Part shown: one piece after another, positions 14,830 through 19,955 of the stretch | How positions within the stretch are numbered: position 1 is the stretch's first letter | Layout: the number at the start of each line of letters is the position of its first letter | Source: an uncultured Roseiflexaceae bacterium | GTDB lineage: Bacteria > Chloroflexota > Chloroflexia > Chloroflexales > Roseiflexaceae | Assembly (NCBI GenBank): GCA_937974195.1 | Contig: CALJIC010000213.1 | Location: 1 to 22,387, forward strand | DNA length: 22,387 bases | Reading direction: 5' to 3' | Program-made: the position numbers and the translations under genes | The notes under the pieces: generated by a model | The model's database searches: none | Told to the model about the DNA's origin: nothing | The model's input: only the letters and a program-made list of their open reading frames with translations

Positions 14830-15549
14830 TTACCCCGCGCCGGCGATATAGATCGTGATCATCTGCTGCCAGTAGGGCCAGTCGTGGGCCCAGCCGTCCC
14901 ACCAGCGCATGGCGTGCCAGATCCCCTTGCTCCAGAGGGTGTCCGACAGCTGCTGGTTGGTCCACGCGGCGCTGTCGTCCCGGCCGATGGCCATGATGAT
15001 ATCCAGCCGGCGGAGCTGCTCGGCGTACTCGCCCTCCTGCACCCCGGCGATGAAGTCCAGCGGGTTATGGAAGTAGACCTGCTCGTCCGAGTAGCCGTCC
15101 AGGAAGTGGCGCATATCGTAGTAGCCGGAGAGGCCGATCACGCGGTTGAAGCGATCGGGGTGGCGCAGCGCGATGAGCATGGCGTGGCTGGCGCCGAACG
15201 AGCAGCCGTGGACCATGGTGAACGGGTTATCGTTCTGCGAGCGGATGAAGGGCAGCACCTCGTCGAGGATATAGCGCTCGTACTCGTCGTGGCGGTCGAG
15301 GCGGCCGCGCGGGTGGGCCCAGCCGCAGTACCAGCTCTCCGAGTCGACGCTGTCGACGCAGTAGAGCTGGATCCAGCCCTGCTCGAGGTGGTGGGAGAGC
15401 GCGTGGACCATCCCGCGGTCCTCGTACTCGAAGAAGCGCCCCTGCGAGGTGGGGAAGACGATCACCGGCGCGCCGGCGTGGCCGAAGACGAGGAGCTCCA
15501 TGGGGCGACGGAGCGCCGGGCTCTCCCAGCGGTGGTAGGAGCGATGCAT
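14830..15549 (-). CDS. Alpha/beta-hydrolase, putative esterase
   Basis: 239 residues with the alpha/beta-hydrolase nucleophile elbow G-C-S117-F-G, a likely catalytic His222 in WDGWAHDWPYW and an Asp candidate at 191-192 (GRDD). PVIVFPTSQGRFFEYEDRGM near the N-terminus and the C-terminal WAHDWPYW motif resemble the esterase group often annotated COG4947. There is no signal peptide, so it acts in the cytosol. The ATG at 15549 has GAGG seven bases upstream and lies about 34 bases from the predicted transcript start of the promoter at 15590-15618, making it the first gene of the ligase cluster. It may hydrolyse or transfer an ester of the product; this is inference from context. Confidence 0.8.
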   Translation of the reverse strand: MHRSYHRWESPALRRPMELLVFGHAGAPVIVFPTSQGRFFEYEDRGMVHALSHHLEQGWIQLYCVDSVDSESWYCGWAHPRGRLDRHDEYERYILDEVLPFIRSQNDNPFTMVHGCSFGASHAMLIALRHPDRFNRVIGLSGYYDMRHFLDGYSDEQVYFHNPLDFIAGVQEGEYAEQLRRLDIIMAIGRDDSAAWTNQQLSDTLWSKGIWHAMRWWDGWAHDWPYWQQMITIYIAGAG

Positions 15550-15589
15550 GCGCTGGCCTCAGTTCTACACGTATCGAGGGGTGGGAACC

Positions 15590-15618
15590 ATCATACCGCG
15601 ATGGCGATCAGCTGTCAA
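15590..15618 (-). promoter_or_regulatory. Near-consensus promoter of the esterase/ligase cluster
   Basis: TTGACA (15618-15613), a 17-base spacer and TATGAT (15595-15590) on the minus strand: perfect -35, five of six at -10. The predicted start is near 15583. Confidence 0.85.
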
Positions 15619-15674
15619 CGGAGGCGTATTAGTGACTGGAGCGGCCTAAAGGGGCGGCGTATGCCCGCAAAGTA

Positions 15675-15683
15675 TGGTACAAT
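15675..15683 (+). promoter_or_regulatory. Extended -10 promoter of the O-methyltransferase gene
   Basis: TGGTACAAT is an extended -10 element (TG plus TACAAT) 35 bases before the ATG at 15718. No good -35 is seen. It is divergent from the esterase promoter about 60 bases away. Confidence 0.6.
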
Positions 15684-15717
15684 CGGGGGGCCGTCAACAC
15701 GCGCGAGGAGGAGCGAC

Positions 15718-16371
15718 ATGCGCGACGACATTACCAACATCGCGATCGAGGACTATCTGGCCGATCTGATGCCGGCGCGTCCTGCGGTCCTCGCGGAGCT
15801 CGAGCACGAAGGGCGCGTCCACGGCTGGCCGCTGGTTGGGCCAGTGGAGGGCCAGCTGCTGTACCTGCTGGCGCTGTGCTGCGGCGCGCGTGAGGCGCTG
15901 GAGATCGGCACCGCGACGGGCTACGCGGCGATCTGGCTGCTGCGGGCGGTGGTGCCGGCCGGCGGCCGGCTGACGGCGATCGAGCGCAACCCCGAGCGCA
16001 TCGCCCGCGCCCGCGACTATGTGACGCGGGCGGGGTACGGCGACCACTTCATCCAGCTCGAGGGCGAGTGGTTCAGCACCCTGGCCGGGCTGCGCGGGAC
16101 CTACGACCTGATCTTCCTCGACATCCTGCGCCACCTGGAGGGCGAGCACGACGCGCACAAGGCGCTGGAGATGTGTGTGCCGAAGCTGCGGCCGGGCGGC
16201 GTGCTGATCGCGGACAACGTGCTGTGCAACGCGCTGGTGCTGGACGATGACCCCGCGCCCACGGTGCGCGGCATCCAGGCGTTCAACCGCGCGATCATGA
16301 ACCACCCGGAGCTCGAGTCGGTGATCATCCCGCTCCGCGACGGCGTGGGGGTCTGCCGCAAGAAAGCCTGA
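15718..16371 (+). CDS. Class I SAM-dependent O-methyltransferase
   Basis: 217 residues of the caffeoyl-CoA/catechol O-methyltransferase-like family (COG4122 type). The S-adenosylmethionine site is evident: motif I ALEIGTATGYAAIWLL, the acidic AIERNPE that ends strand 2, and TYDLIFLDI, with Asp for the divalent metal. GGVLIADNVL and the metal-binding region that follows are also as expected. The N-terminal PARPAVLAELE helix and central GPVEGQLLYLL fit the family. The ATG at 15718 follows GAGGAGGAG with four bases spacing. The acceptor is unknown. It is divergent from the esterase/ligase cluster and could methylate its product, but its own promoter makes this only a possibility. Confidence 0.88.
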   Translation: MRDDITNIAIEDYLADLMPARPAVLAELEHEGRVHGWPLVGPVEGQLLYLLALCCGAREALEIGTATGYAAIWLLRAVVPAGGRLTAIERNPERIARARDYVTRAGYGDHFIQLEGEWFSTLAGLRGTYDLIFLDILRHLEGEHDAHKALEMCVPKLRPGGVLIADNVLCNALVLDDDPAPTVRGIQAFNRAIMNHPELESVIIPLRDGVGVCRKKA

Positions 16372-16376
16372 AGCGC

Positions 16377-16456
16377 ACTGTAGATTGCAGATTGCAGATT
16401 GCAGATTGCTCCGGCTGCCGTAATCTACAGTCTACAATCACCATGATCTGCAATCT
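16377..16456. repeat. Heptamer tandem repeat with inverted copies
   Basis: Four tandem AGATTGC units (16382-16409) are followed by opposite-orientation copies. ACTGTAGATT (16377-16386) is exactly complementary to AATCTACAGT (16422-16431), and ATCTGCAATCT (16446-16456) to AGATTGCAGAT in the tandem array. The whole patch is AT-richer than its surroundings and fills the 88-base gap between the methyltransferase stop and the phosphatase ATG. Confidence 0.85.
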
Positions 16457-16459
16457 CAT

Positions 16460-18334
16460 ATGCCCGCTCTCCCCGACTCCCAGCGGCGGCTCGCCGAGCT
16501 GACCACCGTCAATGCGCTGGCGCAGACGCTCAACCGCGCGCTCGACCTCCGCGAGGCGCTGGACTCCGCGCTGCCGCACATCGTCGAGCTGATGGGCCTG
16601 CAGACCGGGTGGATCTTCCTGCGCGACGAGAGCGGCTCCTTCCGGCTGGCGGCGCGCCACGAGCTGCCGCCGGCGATCAGCTACCCCGGCGCGGCCTGGT
16701 CCGGCGAGTGCACCTGCCAGGAGCTGTGCAGCAAGGGCAGGCTCAACAAGGCGGTGAACGTCGTCCGCTGCAGCCGCCTGCGCTACGCGGTTGGGGACAA
16801 GCGCTCGCTGGCGCAGCACGCCTCGGTGCCGCTCCACAGCGGGGACGAGGTGCTCGGCATCCTCAACGTCGCCACCACTGAGTTCGGCCGCTTCACCCCG
16901 GCGCAGCTCCAGCTCCTCTCGGCGATCGGCTACCTGCTCGGCACGGCGATCGCGCGCACCCGCCTGCACGAGCAGGTGAAGGTGCGGCGGGTCCACGAGC
17001 AGGCGGCGCTGCTCAAGCTCTCGCACGAGCTCCTGGGCACCGAGCAGCTCGAGCCGGCGCTGCAGCGGCTGGTGCGCGTGGGCGCCCGGCTGCTCGAGGC
17101 CGACGCCTGCGCCTACGTCGAGGCGGACGAGCGCCGCGGGCAGGCGCTGCTGCTGGCGGCCCACGGCTGGAACCTGCCCGAGGGCATGCAGCTCCCGGCC
17201 GTGCTGGACCCGGTCAACCCGCACCTGTGGTACCTGCCCGAGACGAGCGCGCACCTGGCCAACGATGCGCTGGACGAGCTGCCGCCGCTGCTCAAGCAGC
17301 AGGGCTTTCAGGGCCACCTGGCGCTGAGCGTGGAGATCGCCGGGGCCCCGGTGGGCACGCTGATGGTCAACACGTTCGCGCCGCGCCAGTTCCTGATGGA
17401 CGAGACGCAGCTGCTCGGGCTGCTCGGCACGCAGCTCGCCCAGACGCTCGAGCGCGAGCGGCTGCACCAGGAGGCGCTCGCCCGCCAGCGGCTCGAGCAG
17501 GAGCTCGACCTGGCGCGCTCGATCCAGGCCAGCTTCCTGCCGGACGCCTGCCCGTACATCCCCGGCTACACGCTCTGCGCCTTCTACCGCGCCGCGCGCC
17601 AGGTGGGCGGCGACTTCTACGACTTCATCAAGCTGCACGGGGACGCGCCCGACCCGGTGCCCTCGCGCCGCCAGCAGCAGGAGGAGTGGTGGCGCACCGG
17701 GCGCGGCGCGCCGCGCACCGGGGGCCGCCGGCCCGACCCGCGCGAGGAGGCGCCCAGCCGCTTCGGCATGGTGATCGCGGACGTGACCGACAAGGGGGTG
17801 CCGGCCTCGCTCTTCATGGTGCTCTCGCGGACGCTCATCCGCGCCACCGCCAGCGACGGCCGGCCCCCGGACCAGGTGCTGGAGCAGGCCAACCGGCTGA
17901 TCCTGGCCGACGCGCGCAGCGGCCTGTTCGTGACATGCTTCTACGGCGTGCTGGATCCGAGGGACCACAGCTTCGTGTACGCCAACGGCGGCCACAACTA
18001 CCCGCTGGTGTATCGGGCGAAGACCGGCGAGGTCGAGGCGCTGCAAGCGCAGGGGATCGTGCTCGGGATCGTGCCCGAGGCGCGCTTCGAGCTGCGCCGG
18101 ACGCACCTCGCGCCGGGGGATGTGCTCTGCCTCTACACCGACGGGGTGACAGAGGCGATGAACCCGCGCCGGCAGCTGTTCGACGAGGAGCGGCTGATCG
18201 AGGTGCTGCGCCGGACGCACCAGCTCAGCCCCGAGGAGATCATCGACCGGATCATGGACGCGGTCGCGACGTTCACCGCCGGCACCCCGCAGGCCGACGA
18301 CGTGACGATGGTGGTGATCAAGCGCAGCGCCTAG
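16460..18334 (+). CDS. GAF-GAF-SpoIIE (PP2C) serine phosphatase, RsbU-like
   Basis: 624 residues: two GAF sensory domains (about 25-165 and 185-335), a short coiled-coil (about 335-365, ending QELDLARSIQASFLP) and a SpoIIE-type PP2C phosphatase domain (365-622). The metal-binding acidic residues are in GGDFYDF, ADVTDKG, TDGVTEAMNP and DDVTMVV, so the phosphatase should be active. Such enzymes typically dephosphorylate anti-sigma-factor antagonists. The first GAF has a cysteine set C84, C86, C90 and C104. Between GGDFYDF and ADVTDKG there is an unusual insertion of roughly 40 mostly charged residues. The ATG at 16460 is the first possible start in frame, but no SD precedes it because the repeat patch occupies that position. 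No anti-sigma or antagonist gene is adjacent. Confidence 0.9.
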   Translation: MPALPDSQRRLAELTTVNALAQTLNRALDLREALDSALPHIVELMGLQTGWIFLRDESGSFRLAARHELPPAISYPGAAWSGECTCQELCSKGRLNKAVNVVRCSRLRYAVGDKRSLAQHASVPLHSGDEVLGILNVATTEFGRFTPAQLQLLSAIGYLLGTAIARTRLHEQVKVRRVHEQAALLKLSHELLGTEQLEPALQRLVRVGARLLEADACAYVEADERRGQALLLAAHGWNLPEGMQLPAVLDPVNPHLWYLPETSAHLANDALDELPPLLKQQGFQGHLALSVEIAGAPVGTLMVNTFAPRQFLMDETQLLGLLGTQLAQTLERERLHQEALARQRLEQELDLARSIQASFLPDACPYIPGYTLCAFYRAARQVGGDFYDFIKLHGDAPDPVPSRRQQQEEWWRTGRGAPRTGGRRPDPREEAPSRFGMVIADVTDKGVPASLFMVLSRTLIRATASDGRPPDQVLEQANRLILADARSGLFVTCFYGVLDPRDHSFVYANGGHNYPLVYRAKTGEVEALQAQGIVLGIVPEARFELRRTHLAPGDVLCLYTDGVTEAMNPRRQLFDEERLIEVLRRTHQLSPEEIIDRIMDAVATFTAGTPQADDVTMVVIKRSA

Positions 18335-18349
18335 CGCCGGCCGGCGGCC

Positions 18350-19084
18350 TCAGCGCTCCAGGCTGAAGCGCCCGACGAACTGCTGGGACATGCCGCTCGC
18401 GACGATGTGTGCGGCCCACACCAGCAGCCCCAGCGTCCCCAGCATCCCGATCACCCCGGCCCACGACTGCGCGCGCAGCAGCAGCACCGTGTACAGCGGC
18501 GCGCCGAGGAGCCCGTGCACCAGCAGCGTCAGCGCCAGCGGCATCGGCAGGAGGAACAGCAGCAGGCTGCCGAGCGCGTAGTGGTGGGTGAGCAGGAGCG
18601 CCGCGAGGATGCCGAGCGAGACCAGCCCGTTCATCAGCGCCGCCAGCGTGGCGGTGGAGAAGCCGAGCGGCAGCTCGGTCGGGCCGTAGGCCCACCAGCC
18701 GGCCCGCACCCCGATCGACTCGACCAGCAGGTGGTACAGCACGAAGAGCGCGAAGGTCAGCATGGTGGTGAGGTAGCTGGCGAACCACAGGCGCCGCCGG
18801 TAGAGGTAGAAGATCACCAGCGGCGGAAGCGCCGCCGTCCAGGCGGCCAGGAAGATCGCGCGCGGCAGCGTGTACGCGATCTCCTCCGAGCGCTGCCAGG
18901 TGTACAGCGCGGGCAGCGACGGGTCGTAGCTGAAGCCGTACAGCGCCTGCCAGAGGGGCGAGGCGAGCGCGGCGAGGTGGCCGCCGAGCAGGGCGACAAC
19001 GTAGTGCGGCGCGCGCTCCTGCCAGCTGAGGTAGCCGGCCAGGCCGTAGGCGCCCAGCGTGAAGAGGATGACCCCGATCTCCAT
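18350..19084 (-). CDS. Polytopic membrane protein of unknown function
   Basis: 244 residues, predominantly hydrophobic, with about seven membrane-spanning stretches: near residues 3-20, 28-48, 75-98, 102-122, 145-165, 170-195 and 208-230. I do not recognise a family. Conserved-looking polar or aromatic residues inside or next to segments include HYVVALLGGH, RAGWWAYGP and LTHHYALG. The ATG at 19084 has AAGG six to seven bases upstream. It starts 48 bases after the DUF1444 stop on the same strand, so it is probably the last gene of the purL operon. The C-terminus nearly meets the convergent phosphatase gene (15 bases between stops). Function cannot be assigned. Confidence 0.75.
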   Translation of the reverse strand: MEIGVILFTLGAYGLAGYLSWQERAPHYVVALLGGHLAALASPLWQALYGFSYDPSLPALYTWQRSEEIAYTLPRAIFLAAWTAALPPLVIFYLYRRRLWFASYLTTMLTFALFVLYHLLVESIGVRAGWWAYGPTELPLGFSTATLAALMNGLVSLGILAALLLTHHYALGSLLLFLLPMPLALTLLVHGLLGAPLYTVLLLRAQSWAGVIGMLGTLGLLVWAAHIVASGMSQQFVGRFSLER

Positions 19085-19132
19085 GTCCTACCTTCAACAG
19101 CGCCCGTCCACCGCCGGCGTCGCGTCGTCCTG

Positions 19133-19954
19133 TCAGTCCCACTCGTACTCACGGATCATCCCGCCCTCGAGCGTGAAGAGCTGATCGGTGAGCCCGTGGT
19201 CGCGCTGGGCCGCGTCGGCCTGGATCTGCGCCGCGACGCCGCGCAGGATCTCCTGGTTGGCGTCGCTGAAGCCGATCAGGAAGTCGCGGTTGGGGATGCC
19301 GACCACCAGCCGGCCGGGCAGCGCGCGCGCCCACTCGGCGAGCACCTCGGTGAGCAGCAGGCGCGTGGCGTCGTAGCCGTCGCCGCTGTTGAAGATGAAC
19401 AGCTGCTGCTCGCCCTCCCCCAGGGTCGTGTAGCGCACCTGCTCGACCGTGCGCCGCCGCAGGTTCTCGAGCGCCCGCTCGTGCAGATCCTGGACGGTGA
19501 CCCCCCAGCGGTCGAGCTGCTCCTCGTTGATGTAGGCGACGCTGTTGCGCTCGTCGATCACGTAGGTGATGATCAGGTCGGCCAGGAAGTCGCGGTAGGC
19601 GATCATGGGCAGCTTGCGCTCGCTCACCAGCGCCAGCAGCTCGATCGGCTTGATCATCGGCATGACGCGGCCGGCCAGGCTGGCGAAGTCGCGCTCGGTG
19701 CGCGCCGGCAGATCGTCGAGCAGGAGGCGCACGTAGTTGCGCGCCACTGTGTCGAGCTGCGAGGGGTTGCGGGCGTAGGCGGCGTAGATCGGGGCGAGGT
19801 CCGAGCGGACGTCGCGGCCGCGCACCTTGAGGTGCAGCACGCCCTCCTCGCGCCGGATCACCTCGATCTCGTCGTCGTTGAGCGCCAGCCGCCGCTCGAT
19901 GTAGGCGGCGAACTGCTCGAGGTCCATGTGGGCGCCGCCGCTTCCGTTGGTCAT
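19133..19954 (-). CDS. DUF1444 (YtpQ-like) family protein
   Basis: 273 residues resembling the DUF1444/YtpQ family (PF07285), whose biochemical role is not established. Recognisable parts are MDLEQFAAYIERRL, MIKPIELL, ITYVIDERNSVAYINEEQLDRWG and the glycine-aspartate stretch FNSGDGYDATRLLL. There is no signal peptide or membrane segment. The ATG at 19954 is preceded by AAAGGTGGTG and lies one base after the purL stop (TAGTATG), so translation is probably coupled to purL. A second in-frame ATG at 19927 (MDLEQF) is the alternative start and may match family length better. The tight linkage suggests co-expression with purine synthesis without proving a shared function. Confidence 0.75.
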   Translation of the reverse strand: MTNGSGGAHMDLEQFAAYIERRLALNDDEIEVIRREEGVLHLKVRGRDVRSDLAPIYAAYARNPSQLDTVARNYVRLLLDDLPARTERDFASLAGRVMPMIKPIELLALVSERKLPMIAYRDFLADLIITYVIDERNSVAYINEEQLDRWGVTVQDLHERALENLRRRTVEQVRYTTLGEGEQQLFIFNSGDGYDATRLLLTEVLAEWARALPGRLVVGIPNRDFLIGFSDANQEILRGVAAQIQADAAQRDHGLTDQLFTLEGGMIREYEWD

Positions 19955-19955
19955 A

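Noticed and set aside
14497..15717. Upstream extension of the methyltransferase reading frame
   Set aside because: The extension runs antisense through the esterase and ligase genes; a promoter and strong SD support the ATG at 15718.
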